64,000 nt of DNA from Shiella aurantiaca (lineage in GTDB: Bacteria; Bacteroidota; Bacteroidia; Cytophagales; Cyclobacteriaceae), in NCBI GenBank assembly GCA_030412945.1, contig JAUHJS010000003.1, positions 311,507 through 375,506 of the forward strand, written 5' to 3'. A program made the translations under genes and the position numbers. Shown here piece after piece: positions 10,127-18,664 of this stretch (position 1 is the stretch's first letter; each line of letters starts with the position of its first letter). A model generated the notes under the pieces. It had not been told where the DNA came from. It made no database searches and saw only the letters and a program-made list of their open reading frames with translations.

Positions 10127-10349
10127 GGGTTTGGGTTATAGGTTGATTTATGGGGGCGAAAAGTAAAAAGATTTTTCCAAAACACAGCAATTATGCCCAG
10201 TAAACGCACATTATTTTGGAAGCTTTGTAATTTATTTACTGCAACATTGTTGCGCTTGTCGATTTTAAGAGCGTAATTTAGAGATTAGACGGTAGGCTTT
10301 AATTAACCTTTCCTACCTCATTTATCTATTTTATTTATTACAATACCTT

Positions 10350-11441
10350 ATGTCATCAGTTGCCTCAGTGCGCTTCGCAAGAAATGACGATGCGGGTTTC
10401 TTTCAAGAATTAAGAAAACGTGTCGACCAAACCCTCAAAGAAAATCAAGTATCAAAAACAGGCGGAAGCAGAATTATAGGAAAAGCTATAGTGATGCTGG
10501 CTATGTACCTTGTACCGTTTGCTTTGTTATTAACGGTAGCCATGCCGGGCTATCTTATGTTAGTTTTATGTGTTATGATGGGCTTTGGCCTAGCCGGAAT
10601 CGGCATGTCCGTAATGCATGATGCCAACCATGGTGCTTTCTCCAAATCAAGCTGGGTAAATAAGCTCTTTGGTGGTACTTTGTATTTGTTGGGTGGAAAT
10701 GTGTTTGGATGGAAAGTGCAACATAATACCTTGCACCATACCTACACCAATATCCTACATGTCGATCAAGACATCACCGGAAAACCTTGGCTACGCCTGT
10801 CCTATGCCGATACACTGAAGAAGTATCATAAGTATCAACATTTGTATGCTTTTTTCCTGTACAGCTTCATGACGCTCGCCTTCTTCGCTAAGGATTTTAA
10901 GCAAGTGTTTCAGTTTAATACCGAAAGAAAAGCCTTCATTAAGGAGTTTACCACCCTTATGATTGGTAAAATCCTATATTTTGGTATTATCATTGGTTTG
11001 CCTTACTATTTTATGGATATCACCTTAGGTCAGTGGTTTTTAGGCTTTTTTACGGTTCAGCTTACAGCCGGACTCATCATGTCTACCATTTTCCAATTGG
11101 CGCACGTAGTAGAAGGGGCTGATTTTCCGGAAGCAAATGATGAAGGTAATTTAGAAAACACCTGGGCCATTCATCAGATTAAAACCACAGCCAACTTTAG
11201 CAGAAAAAGCAGAATCATGGCATGGTATATCGGTGGATTGAACTACCAAATCGAGCACCATTTGTTCCCCAATATTTGCCACATTCATTATCCATTGATT
11301 TCTAAGGTGGTGGAAAATACGGCTAAAGAATATGGTATCAATTACATTGTTAATAAAAACCTTTTCACCGCGCTAGGTTCGCATATTCGTATGTTGAAAG
11401 ACCTAGGTCGGGTAAGCGACCAAAAGCTTGTATTAGCGTAA
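10350..11441 (+). CDS. Membrane fatty-acid (acyl-lipid or acyl-CoA) desaturase
   Basis: A 363-residue integral-membrane di-iron desaturase. All three histidine boxes are present: HDANHG (90-95), HNTLHH (125-130) and QIEHH (300-304). The Q in the third box is typical of front-end or delta-5/6-type desaturases. There is no fused cytochrome b5 domain, so electrons must come from a separate ferredoxin or cytochrome. The likely role is phospholipid acyl-chain desaturation, for example in cold adaptation. The 3' end overlaps the convergent Lrp-type regulator gene by 9 bp. Chain position specificity is not predictable. Confidence 0.9.
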   Translation: MSSVASVRFARNDDAGFFQELRKRVDQTLKENQVSKTGGSRIIGKAIVMLAMYLVPFALLLTVAMPGYLMLVLCVMMGFGLAGIGMSVMHDANHGAFSKSSWVNKLFGGTLYLLGGNVFGWKVQHNTLHHTYTNILHVDQDITGKPWLRLSYADTLKKYHKYQHLYAFFLYSFMTLAFFAKDFKQVFQFNTERKAFIKEFTTLMIGKILYFGIIIGLPYYFMDITLGQWFLGFFTVQLTAGLIMSTIFQLAHVVEGADFPEANDEGNLENTWAIHQIKTTANFSRKSRIMAWYIGGLNYQIEHHLFPNICHIHYPLISKVVENTAKEYGINYIVNKNLFTALGSHIRMLKDLGRVSDQKLVLA

Positions 11442-11897
11442 GCTAATCTGTCGCTCCAAACTTTCTTCAAGGGATATGAACGTTTCTGTACGTTCTATCC
11501 CTTTTATTTTTTGCACCTTTTCGGAGAGTACTTCTCGTAGGTGAACCGTGTTTTTACATACAATTTTCAGAAACAAGCTATACTGCCCTGTAGTGTAGTG
11601 AATACTCACTATCTCGGGTATTTTCTTAAGCTCGGCTGCTACTGGATGATAAAGTGAACTTTTCTCCAGATATAGGCCCAAAAAGGCCGTAATGTCAAAG
11701 CCTAGCTTGGTGAAATCTACCTTTAGGGCTGAGCCCCGTACCACGCCCATCTTCTCCATCTTTTTCATGCGTACATGCACCGTTCCGCTCGATACGTAGA
11801 CTCTTTTCGCTATTTCGGTGTAAGGCATTTGGGCATCTTCAGTCAAAAGTGCCAATATCTTCATGTCTACATTATCAATTTCTAAATTTTCCGCCAT
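11433..11897 (-). CDS. Lrp/AsnC-family transcriptional regulator
   Basis: A 154-residue protein with an N-terminal winged helix-turn-helix (DMKILALLTEDAQMPYTEIA, then VSSGTVHVRMKKME) and a C-terminal RAM/ACT-like ligand domain (from about residue 68). Lrp/AsnC proteins form octamers or dimers and sense amino acids. The gene converges on the desaturase with a 9-bp overlap. Whether it controls the desaturase or the tRNA-like RNA upstream is unknown. The family assignment is certain; the effector is not visible. Confidence 0.92.
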   Translation of the reverse strand: MAENLEIDNVDMKILALLTEDAQMPYTEIAKRVYVSSGTVHVRMKKMEKMGVVRGSALKVDFTKLGFDITAFLGLYLEKSSLYHPVAAELKKIPEIVSIHYTTGQYSLFLKIVCKNTVHLREVLSEKVQKIKGIERTETFISLEESLERQISLR

Positions 11898-11982
11898 TCT
11901 GAATAGTAAATTTTACTGTATGGATAATTAATGCTTGTCAATATTAATAAAAATTTAAATAATTGGCTAAATACTTAACATA

Positions 11983-12014
11983 TTTGTATTAAACTAATCG
12001 CTCCGTTATGTTTG
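11983..12014 (+). promoter_or_regulatory. Bacteroidota-type promoter for the tRNA-like RNA
   Basis: TTTG at 11983-11986 and TATGTTTG (TAnnTTTG) at 12007-12014 are separated by 20 nt, an exact match to the Bacteroidota housekeeping sigma-factor consensus. The predicted transcription start is near 12021, just ahead of the cloverleaf. No other gene starts in the following 190 nt. Confidence 0.8.
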
Positions 12015-12020
12015 TATCAA

Positions 12021-12186
12021 TGCTACACTGTAGGGTGATGAAACCGGCAGACATGCCCTCCTGTCTCGGGGGTGGAGGTAAGGAATAAATCACATATTGA
12101 ACAGGTGTGTGACTAACTGCTCCGTGGAGGTTCGATTCCTCCCTCTACAGCTAGGAAGAGGTCTTACATAAAGGCCTCTTCTTTTA
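12021..12186 (+). ncRNA. tRNA-Leu-like stand-alone RNA with a ~53-nt variable domain
   Basis: A terminated transcript that folds as a tRNA cloverleaf. The acceptor is TGTAGGG (12029-12035) with CTCTACA (12143-12149). The D arm is 12038-12054, with GG in the loop. The anticodon stem CCCTC/GGGGG encloses the loop CTGTCTC (12061-12067), giving formal anticodon GTC. The T arm is GGAGG-TTCGATT-CCTCC (12126-12142). D-arm spacing aligns with class II tRNA-Leu. The variable region (12073-12125) is 53 nt, closed by GGAG/CTCC, with an inner hairpin TCACA/TGTGA. No CCA is encoded. A Leu-type body with an Asp anticodon and such an insert is not a normal tRNA. It may be a regulatory or pseudo-tRNA RNA. 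Confidence 0.6.
12155..12186 (+). terminator. Terminator of the tRNA-like RNA
   Basis: GAAGAGG (12155-12161) pairs with CCTCTTC (12175-12181), followed by TTTTATTT. It lies 5 nt after the cloverleaf and ends the RNA before the TIGR02757 start codon. Confidence 0.75.
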
Positions 12187-12212
12187 TTTATCGAGAGTTT
12201 GTAACTAGCAGT

Positions 12213-12971
12213 ATGGACTTACATCAATTGCTGGACGAAAAACTGAAGCTCTATCATACCAAAGATTTTATCCCGCTAGATCCCGTTTCTATTCCCCATT
12301 TGTTTCAGAAAAAGGAAGATATCGAAATCAGCGGACTCATTGCCGCCCTTTTTTCTTGGGGACAGCGGCCGACTATCATAGCCAAGAGCAAGGATTTTCT
12401 TCAACGCATGGACTATGCACCCCATCAGTTTGTAATGCATCATTCTGAAGACGACCTAAAGAACTTGCTGGGTTTTAAGCATCGAACTTTCACAGAGGCC
12501 GATGCGCTCTTTTTAGTAGCCGGTCTAAAAGAAATGTATAGCCAAAAAGGAGGGATGGAAGCCTTGTTTGCGGTGCCTCCCACGCATGAGAGTGTAGAGG
12601 CAGGAATTAACCGCTTTTATGATTTCTGGATGCAATTGCCCTACAGCTTACCTCGATTCAAAAAGCATTTGGCTAGCCCTGCTCGTAAGTCAGCTTGTAA
12701 GCGCATCAATATGTTTCTACGCTGGATGGTTAGAAAGGATACCATTGGAGTTGATTTTGGACTGTGGAAAAGCATTCAGCCTCATCAACTGGTTTGTCCT
12801 TGTGATGTGCACGTGGAGCGGATAGCCCGTCAGCTGGGACTAATCCAATCGCATCAACTCAATTGGAACACCGCTATGGAGCTTACGCGCAACCTGAAAA
12901 AGTTTGACGCACAAGACCCTGTCAAGTATGATTATGCTTTGTTTATGATGGGTATCTCGCAAGACCACTGA
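12213..12971 (+). CDS. TIGR02757 (DUF2400) family protein
   Basis: A 252-residue protein matching TIGR02757 from end to end, a family restricted mainly to Bacteroidota and some other anaerobes. Typical segments are GLIAALFSWGQRPTI near the N terminus, FLRWMVRKD in the middle, and CDVHVERIARQLGL towards the C terminus. The helical pattern and the CDVHVxR element recall the helix-hairpin-helix DNA glycosylase fold (EndoIII-like), but I see no Fe-S cysteine set, so an activity cannot be claimed. It starts 27 nt after the terminator of the tRNA-like RNA and ends before a weak hairpin. Confidence 0.85.
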   Translation: MDLHQLLDEKLKLYHTKDFIPLDPVSIPHLFQKKEDIEISGLIAALFSWGQRPTIIAKSKDFLQRMDYAPHQFVMHHSEDDLKNLLGFKHRTFTEADALFLVAGLKEMYSQKGGMEALFAVPPTHESVEAGINRFYDFWMQLPYSLPRFKKHLASPARKSACKRINMFLRWMVRKDTIGVDFGLWKSIQPHQLVCPCDVHVERIARQLGLIQSHQLNWNTAMELTRNLKKFDAQDPVKYDYALFMMGISQDH

Positions 12972-12983
12972 TCTGTTGGCTTG

Positions 12984-13009
12984 AATCCATGTTCAATCCC
13001 TCATGGATT
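12984..13009 (+). terminator. Probable terminator between convergent TIGR02757 and pyrE genes
   Basis: AATCCATG/CATGGATT forms an 8-bp perfect stem with a 10-nt loop, followed by TAGCTTTTATATTTAG. The T tail is interrupted, so efficiency is uncertain. Confidence 0.4.
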
Positions 13010-13044
13010 TAGCTTTTATATTTAGCCGATTCCCCCACTATGTA

Positions 13045-13698
13045 TCAGTGACCTGTCCACAGTTCGGGAGCCGTTCTCCATTGCTCCAATACCTGCATTT
13101 GCTCTTGGGCAATTACTTGATTGTCTTGTGCTTGCTGAAGCAAACTGCTATAGTCGCTTAAGCAATAGAGTTGCACCCCATGCGCCTTGAAGTTTTGGTC
13201 GGCCACGGGAAAACCGTAAGTGAAAATGGCCGCCATGCCTACCACCTCTGCTCCGGCTGCTCGGATAGCCTCCACGGCCTTCAATGAACTACCTCCGGTG
13301 GATACCAGGTCTTCTATCACCACCACTTTTTGTCCGGCTTCTATCCGGCCTTCTATTTGGTTGGCCATTCCATGCTCTTTCGGCTTTGGGCGTACATAGG
13401 CAAAGGAAGTATGTAAAGCATCGGCTACCAAGGCACCCTGTGCGATACCCGCGGTAGCTACTCCGGCTATTAGGTCGAACTGAGGAATATTGCTTGTGAT
13501 GATGTTGGCAAGCTCTTGCTTGATATAGGTTCGGATAGCAGGGTAGGAGAGCGCCAAGCGATTATCGCAATATATGGGCGATTTCCAGCCCGAACTCCAG
13601 GTAAATGGTTGCTGAGGACTCAAGCGGATTGCTCCTATGGAAAGTAATTGCGAAGCTACTTCCTTCGCCACGTGGGTAGGTGCCAGTATGGTTTTCAT
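13045..13698 (-). CDS. pyrE: Orotate phosphoribosyltransferase
   Basis: A 217-residue enzyme converting orotate and PRPP to orotidine 5'-monophosphate in de novo pyrimidine synthesis. The PRPP-binding motif VVVIEDLVSTGGSSLKA is intact, and the catalytic loop YVRPKPKEHGMANQIEG carries the expected lysines, Arg and His. The N-terminal FTWSSGWKSPIYCDNR segment is the OPRT substrate-binding element. Length is normal for bacterial PyrE. It is divergent from a Nudix gene; no other pyr genes are nearby. Confidence 0.95.
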   Translation of the reverse strand: MKTILAPTHVAKEVASQLLSIGAIRLSPQQPFTWSSGWKSPIYCDNRLALSYPAIRTYIKQELANIITSNIPQFDLIAGVATAGIAQGALVADALHTSFAYVRPKPKEHGMANQIEGRIEAGQKVVVIEDLVSTGGSSLKAVEAIRAAGAEVVGMAAIFTYGFPVADQNFKAHGVQLYCLSDYSSLLQQAQDNQVIAQEQMQVLEQWRTAPELWTGH

Positions 13699-13793
13699 GG
13701 CGCAAAACTACGACATATTTTTTTCAATAATTAAGACAGTGCCTTTTTGGTTAGCGGATTAATTTACTTTTATTGCAATAAATCTTTTCACAT

Positions 13794-14483
13794 ATGAAGC
13801 TGTTTGTTGACAACAAACCCATACATATTGTAAAATCAAGTAAGGTACTTGACCCCACCGAGTTCGATTGTGTGTTAGATGGGCGGATTACTACTTTGAG
13901 CGCCAGAGTGTTCAAAGGAGATGTTTTGATTAAGAAAGCAGAGAAGAGCCTCTTTGAAAGCCTCTTTCTGCTTATGCAAGGCAATAAACTCAAAAAGCTC
14001 GATTCCATTACCGTCACCGTTGACGATAATACCTCCGTTAAGCATTATTTAAAATCCCGTTTTAAGATTATAGAAGCCGCAGGCGGTATCGTGCGCAAAG
14101 ACGATAAAATTTTACTCATTTACCGACTTAAGAAATGGGATCTTCCCAAAGGGAAGCTCGATAAAGGCGAAACTCCCTCGCAAGCCGCTGTACGCGAAGT
14201 AGAAGAAGAGTGCAACATTAGTGTACAGCTGGGCGATAAAATCGGGAGCACTTGGCATACGTATACCCAAAATGGGAAGCGCATTCTCAAAAAAACGCAT
14301 TGGTATAGCATGGTGTGTACCAATGATAGCCGCATGGCTCCTCAGCTGGAAGAAGATATTGAAGACATTCGTTGGATGGACACACGTGAGCTACGCTATT
14401 CGCTCTACGATTCGTATGGAACCATACGTTCGGTCTTTCAGAAATACAATAAACTACGGAAAAAGCTCGATCAGAGCTTATAA
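13794..14483 (+). CDS. Nudix hydrolase with N-terminal extension
   Basis: A 229-residue protein. Residues 1-92 form a domain of unknown function, followed by a Nudix fold whose box (120-142) reads GKLDKGE...REVEEECNI. The final Gly of the consensus is replaced by Cys, which is tolerated in the family. Nudix enzymes hydrolyse nucleoside diphosphate-linked compounds; the substrate is not predictable. The HTYTQNGKRILKKTHWY segment resembles diadenosine-polyphosphate or NTP-cleaning members found in Bacteroidota. The 3' end overlaps convergent coaD by 13 bp. Confidence 0.88.
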   Translation: MKLFVDNKPIHIVKSSKVLDPTEFDCVLDGRITTLSARVFKGDVLIKKAEKSLFESLFLLMQGNKLKKLDSITVTVDDNTSVKHYLKSRFKIIEAAGGIVRKDDKILLIYRLKKWDLPKGKLDKGETPSQAAVREVEEECNISVQLGDKIGSTWHTYTQNGKRILKKTHWYSMVCTNDSRMAPQLEEDIEDIRWMDTRELRYSLYDSYGTIRSVFQKYNKLRKKLDQSL

Positions 14484-14938
14484 GGAAGAAAGCGGCTTAC
14501 ATCAGCACCAAAGCGGTGTACCTCGCGAATAATGGTGGAGCTAATGGCTGCATATTGAGGGGAGGTAATTAAGAAGATAGACTCCAAATCACTATTCAAA
14601 TGCCTATTGAGCTGCGAAATACTGTTTTCGTATTCAAAATCGGTAGTATTTCGAAGGCCTCTTAATAGATAGTTAGCACCATGCTTTTTGGCCAGTTCAG
14701 CGGTAAGCTCATTGTAGGTAATCACACTCACTTGCGGGTAATGGGCAAAGCAGGCCTTGATTTTTTCAATCATCATCTCGATATCGAAATAGCGGCTCTT
14801 CTTTGAGTTGTAGCCAATCGCAATCACGATTTCATCAAATAAGTGCAAGCCTCTCAGCACGATATCCTCATGCCCTTTGGTAAAAGGATCGAAAGAACCC
14901 GGGAATATGGCGATGCGTTTTTTCAACCGATTATTCAC
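14471..14938 (-). CDS. coaD: Phosphopantetheine adenylyltransferase
   Basis: A 155-residue enzyme of coenzyme A synthesis (4'-phosphopantetheine + ATP to dephospho-CoA). FPGSFDPFTKGHEDIVLRG holds the nucleotidyltransferase HxGH-type motif (here TKGHEDI), and SSTIIREV near the end is the conserved ISSTxVRE signature. Length is standard. The start overlaps the stop of the upstream DUF3822 gene by 8 bp, so the two are translationally coupled, an arrangement common in Bacteroidota. Confidence 0.95.
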   Translation of the reverse strand: MNNRLKKRIAIFPGSFDPFTKGHEDIVLRGLHLFDEIVIAIGYNSKKSRYFDIEMMIEKIKACFAHYPQVSVITYNELTAELAKKHGANYLLRGLRNTTDFEYENSISQLNRHLNSDLESIFLITSPQYAAISSTIIREVHRFGADVSRFLPYKL

Positions 14939-15815
14939 AAAGTGAAAGGTGAAGCAAATCTACATATTGATGATCTTCTACCTCATCAAAATGGAAAGAG
15001 AACTTAATATGGCGCGGCTTTTCTGTCAAGACAATGTTTGGGAAATGCTTACGAAGCTCATTCAAATGCGCGCTTCCTTCTTTGATAAAGCCCGATACTT
15101 TTACTTCACTTTCTTTTGGGTTCAGGCTAAATTCATGAAAGACAATCAGGCTATACCGAATATAATCGTCAAAGTTCTTGATCAAAAACTGATTGTAGTA
15201 TTTCAGGTGTGTGCCTTTATGCACCATTACATGCAGCTTGAAGCGATCTATCATCAAATGCACCTGAAGCTTTTCTTCCTGATTGTGGTGCAATACTCCT
15301 TCCAGCAAGGCTGCAGATTGATGTACAATCTGTATATGCAAATTGGGATAATGCGAGCGTATCCAGTGTATAGTTTTGCGGTTGGCCGAGAACACACAGG
15401 TGGTTTCGGCATAGTTGAACCTGTAGGCAAAGTATAAATCCCTATCAGGGCTAACCGGACTCAAATGTTGAAGGTATTCGGGGGCATATTCCTCGTCAAA
15501 CAAATGGCAAGGCACCATGCTGAAATGATTCCCTTTAATGGCCAGTTTTACGGAGTTCCAAAAGCCCGCCATCAATAAGGTATGCGACTCAAATAATTGA
15601 GCCAGCATATTGATTTTTTCGTCTTCTGAAGAATACGCAGATAAAATGTAATCTTCAATCAAAAGACAACGGTTCTCACGTTGATCAATTACGCATAATT
15701 GAAAATCGCGATCACCAATTATCAACGACAGGTCGTAATGATGTAATGAATCAATATCGAACCTGTCGTCTTTAATGTATTTGATATTTCTATATAGCTC
15801 GGTGCTTGGCGACAC
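14931..15815 (-). CDS. DUF3822 family protein
   Basis: A 294-residue soluble protein of the Bacteroidota DUF3822 family, recognised from its position ahead of coaD and from segments such as LAIKGNHFSMVPCHLFDEEY and YAFRFNYAETTC-like stretches. As I recall, a structural-genomics member shows an actin/ASKHA-like ATPase fold. No catalytic residues can be read with confidence. Its 3' end overlaps coaD by 8 bp and its start follows the upstream membrane protein gene by 2 nt, so the three form one operon. Confidence 0.85.
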   Translation of the reverse strand: MSPSTELYRNIKYIKDDRFDIDSLHHYDLSLIIGDRDFQLCVIDQRENRCLLIEDYILSAYSSEDEKINMLAQLFESHTLLMAGFWNSVKLAIKGNHFSMVPCHLFDEEYAPEYLQHLSPVSPDRDLYFAYRFNYAETTCVFSANRKTIHWIRSHYPNLHIQIVHQSAALLEGVLHHNQEEKLQVHLMIDRFKLHVMVHKGTHLKYYNQFLIKNFDDYIRYSLIVFHEFSLNPKESEVKVSGFIKEGSAHLNELRKHFPNIVLTEKPRHIKFSFHFDEVEDHQYVDLLHLSLCE

Positions 15816-15817
15816 GA

Positions 15818-16408
15818 TTACTCCCAGTTACCTGATGTGGTGATTTCTGTACGTGAACCAAAGCGAAGAGGCTTCAAGATCAAAATCTCATTGGTTTCCT
15901 TACGCTTAGGGTTTACTGGGGCTATGTCTTTCACTTCAACTACATCTACCATGTTGCCACCTTTTTCGATTTTATCGGCAAACATTTCAAATTTCTTACC
16001 ACCACTACCCGGAATGATAGGTAAGTTATCGGCTACGAAATTAGGATAGATGGTTTCGTTGAACAAAGAATCCCTTACTGGTACAAAACCAAGGGTATCT
16101 ACTTGTACATAAATACTGTCACCACCGTACTGACGAGGAATAATGATTTCCTTTTTCTCTACCAGGTAGATTTTCCCGTCCTTCACGAAATTAACCAATT
16201 TGTTCCAATCAGAGGTAAACTGTCCGTTCACTGATTTATAAGCCAGCTGAGCTTCTCTGATCATTTTCAATTTATCGATTACATTGGCCTCAACCGTTTT
16301 AATACGGTTATCTTCTTCTATTTTAGAAGAAATACTGTGGTACAAATAATAGCCTAGTATAAGAGCCACTACAAGGGTAACGTACGAAAAAATTTTGGTT
16401 TTGCTCAT
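15818..16408 (-). CDS. Conserved hypothetical protein with one N-terminal membrane anchor
   Basis: 196 residues from MSKTKIFSYVTLVV. A longer reading from 16441 adds 11 residues before the signal-like helix and is less likely. A hydrophobic anchor (about residues 6-25) is followed by a coiled-coil-like stretch and a soluble domain containing LAYKSVNGQFTSDWNKLVNF. That layout (anchor, helix, then AYxxxNGxF) resembles pseudopilins, but there is no prepilin peptidase site, so a pilin role is not claimed. It starts an operon with DUF3822 and coaD. Confidence 0.7.
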   Translation of the reverse strand: MSKTKIFSYVTLVVALILGYYLYHSISSKIEEDNRIKTVEANVIDKLKMIREAQLAYKSVNGQFTSDWNKLVNFVKDGKIYLVEKKEIIIPRQYGGDSIYVQVDTLGFVPVRDSLFNETIYPNFVADNLPIIPGSGGKKFEMFADKIEKGGNMVDVVEVKDIAPVNPKRKETNEILILKPLRFGSRTEITTSGNWE

Positions 16409-16444
16409 TGTTATAGATTTTCTATCGAATTTGTTCAGCATACC

Positions 16445-16468
16445 TAGTCAAACAACCCTATTTGACTA
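16445..16468 (-). promoter_or_regulatory. Perfect inverted repeat upstream of the DUF3822/coaD operon
   Basis: TAGTCAAA (16445-16452) and TTTGACTA (16461-16468) are exact complements with an 8-nt spacer, 37-60 nt upstream of the membrane-protein start. No T run follows, so an operator is more likely than a terminator for the Nudix gene before it. Confidence 0.35.
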
Positions 16469-16550
16469 AGAAGTTTTTGCGAATTTAACGCAATAATAAA
16501 GAATTTGAGCCTAAATCGTAATAAAGACCCTCTAATTTCTTGAATATTTT

Positions 16551-17030
16551 TTAGTAGGCAAAATATCCTTTTCGTGCGAGTAGATCCGGATATGAATGGA
16601 TAGCACGAAACATCTGATGTTTTTGCTCATTAGGGATGGAATTGAGTTCGTCTGCAGAGAATAACCGTAGCTCGCTAAGCATCTGTTCATGAGCGGGAAG
16701 TTCCGGGTCACTGCCGAGTTGCAGGCTACCTCCGGTTTCTTCTACCCGAAAGAAGAGCTCCATAGCGTGCAAGTGTTCGGAACGGTATTCGTGTACGAAT
16801 AAGAATTCCTTCACCGCTACCTCCAAATGTGTTTCTTCCTTGAATTCCCGCTGTAAGCATTCTATGGCACTTTCTCCAAAATGCTGTGAACCGCCCGGAG
16901 GTGCCCAATACACATTGCTGGGGTGAAGGCCTTGGTGGTTGATAAGTAGAAGACCATCGTCCCTGAAAAGCAAGCCTACGATACGTGTTCTTAGCTTTTT
17001 GCCAAATATTTGATTGATTTTAGTCTGCAT
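16551..17030 (-). CDS. Nudix hydrolase
   Basis: A single-domain 159-residue Nudix protein. The box GGSQHFGESAIECLQREFKE followed by ETHLEV keeps the catalytic REFKEET core. It is preceded by YWAPPGG, typical of small NTP- or sugar-nucleotide-active Nudix enzymes. The physiological substrate is unknown. It reads alone, divergent from the fasciclin gene. Confidence 0.88.
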   Translation of the reverse strand: MQTKINQIFGKKLRTRIVGLLFRDDGLLLINHQGLHPSNVYWAPPGGSQHFGESAIECLQREFKEETHLEVAVKEFLFVHEYRSEHLHAMELFFRVEETGGSLQLGSDPELPAHEQMLSELRLFSADELNSIPNEQKHQMFRAIHSYPDLLARKGYFAY

Positions 17031-17176
17031 GCAGAATATTTATGTTAAGAAATTTTTAACTCACAAAAGCTTCTGCTAATTTAAGCTTGCGATTGAGTAA
17101 GAATAAAACAAAAGCCCTTTGCAAACGTTATTTTTTTATTCAATCTTAATCTTAAACCAATTTCAAATTAATTAGT

Positions 17177-18253
17177 ATGAAACACACGAACTATTTTTCA
17201 AATGCCTCTCGTGCATTTGCCCTGCTAACGATTGCAGGTTCATCGCTTTTCTTCGCTTCTTGCGATAAGGAGGATGAGGATCCAGCTCCCACAATGACCG
17301 TTATGGAGATTATTGAAGAAACTGCCGGTCTTGATTCACTAGAGAAATACCTCAATACGTATCCTGATTTAGTAGCTCTTTTCGAAGGGTCTGCCGAATA
17401 TACGGTTTTCGCACCTAATAATACCGCTTTTGCAGGATTGTTGGCTACCCCGGGATTCCCTTCAGATATCCGCGATATCAATCCTGATATCGTTAAAGGA
17501 GTACTTACTTACCACGCGGTATCAGGTACTACCTTGTCTGGAGACCTTACTTCAGGTTCTTCACTTACTTCTGCTCAAGGTGAAGCAATCGGAGTAACTG
17601 TAAGTGCCGGTGTAGTAACACTTCAAACCGGCAGTAGCAATGCCAATATCGATGTATTGGAGGCTGATTTGAGAGCAACCAATGGTGTGGTCCACATTGT
17701 AGAATCTGTAATGATTCCACCATCAGTAGGGGCTACTTTAACGCCAATCTTGGGAACCAATGCCGGAACTTTATTGCTAGGTGCTCCATTCTCTATTCTT
17801 GCTCAAGGTATTGCCAAAGCAGATGTTTTTGCTGCTGAAAATGGTTTGGCTACTTTGACAAGCATCTTGGCCGGAGCCAATGCACACACTGTTTTTGCTC
17901 CTACCAATGCTACGTTTGAGGCTGGTAGCATTACTGCTGCTACTTTCACTGGTCAGCAGTGGTATGGTATTATTGCTAACCACGCAGTACTTTCTACCGT
18001 ATTGCCTGATGATTTGACAACAGGTGCAACTTTCGATACTGCTGCTGGTGGCCAATTGTTAATCTTCAACAATACTGCTGCTATTCCTGCCCAAAACGGT
18101 GTAGGTATTTACATCGATGGTGATGGTGACGTTAATTTGGCTGATCAAACCACTTATACCAATTTTGATGCAGAGGTAGCTTTGCCAAATGCAGCTATCA
18201 ATTCAAATGGTCGTGTTCACGTTATTGCTGGTGTTTTGGCTCCAGGTAGCTAA
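17177..18253 (+). CDS. Fasciclin (FAS1) domain lipoprotein
   Basis: A 358-residue protein with a lipoprotein signal ending SLFFASC, an acidic linker (DKEDEDP), then two FAS1 domains (about residues 40-175 and 185-355). Each shows the FAS1 hallmarks YTVFAPNNTAFAG or HTVFAPTNATFEAG and GVVHIVESVMIPP or GRVHVIAGVLAPG. FAS1 modules mediate adhesion at cell surfaces; in Bacteroidota they are common outer-membrane lipoproteins of unproven partner. It is monocistronic, with a strong terminator right behind. The coding sequence is less AT-biased than its flanks, as in highly expressed genes. Confidence 0.92.
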   Translation: MKHTNYFSNASRAFALLTIAGSSLFFASCDKEDEDPAPTMTVMEIIEETAGLDSLEKYLNTYPDLVALFEGSAEYTVFAPNNTAFAGLLATPGFPSDIRDINPDIVKGVLTYHAVSGTTLSGDLTSGSSLTSAQGEAIGVTVSAGVVTLQTGSSNANIDVLEADLRATNGVVHIVESVMIPPSVGATLTPILGTNAGTLLLGAPFSILAQGIAKADVFAAENGLATLTSILAGANAHTVFAPTNATFEAGSITAATFTGQQWYGIIANHAVLSTVLPDDLTTGATFDTAAGGQLLIFNNTAAIPAQNGVGIYIDGDGDVNLADQTTYTNFDAEVALPNAAINSNGRVHVIAGVLAPGS

Positions 18254-18270
18254 TCATATTTAGTAAGATT

Positions 18271-18306
18271 AAAAAGGGGCTTCCTCAAACGAGGAAGCCC
18301 CTTTTT
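18271..18306 (+). terminator. Strong terminator after the fasciclin gene
   Basis: A 16-bp perfect stem, AAAAAGGGGCTTCCTC with its complement, around the loop AAAC and ending in a T run. It lies 18 nt past the stop codon. Confidence 0.92.
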
Positions 18307-18601
18307 GTTTCAGGTAACTTGTTCTGGGAATTGTTAACACAAGCTAAGTCTGTAAATTAAAAACGAGGTGAGGAGTTTGATACAGGATCATTTGAAATTA
18401 CCTATCCTAAATTGTAGCCTAATACAGTGTAAAGTCTACCTATGTGATAATGTCTAAATCGAGTATGAAAGCCGTTATAAGGAGATGCATGGAAGGGAAT
18501 AGGGCTATTTAAGGAGATATCATAGATTTAAACTCCTCCTATATTTCAATGAAAGCAAAGAAGAGATGAAGTAAAGGTTTAGGCCAGCTAGCCATTACAA
18601 A
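18307..18601. other. Intergenic region, nothing recognised
   Basis: About 295 nt between the fasciclin terminator and the TonB-receptor terminator. It is AT-rich with stops in every frame. I see no promoter match, RNA gene or repeat. Confidence 0.6.
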
Positions 18602-18638
18602 ACAAAGGGTAGGCTCTAGTAAAGAACCTACCCTTTGT
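18602..18638 (-). terminator. Terminator of the TonB-dependent receptor gene
   Basis: ACAAAGGGTAGG and CCTACCCTTTGT form a 12-bp perfect stem with a 13-nt loop, 27 nt past the receptor stop codon on the minus strand. Confidence 0.8.
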
Positions 18639-18664
18639 TGTATGGAATTAAGGATGACTTATGT

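Noticed and set aside
14931-15437. Plus-strand open frame opposite DUF3822
   Set aside because: It is antisense to the coaD-coupled DUF3822 gene and lacks any recognisable domain.
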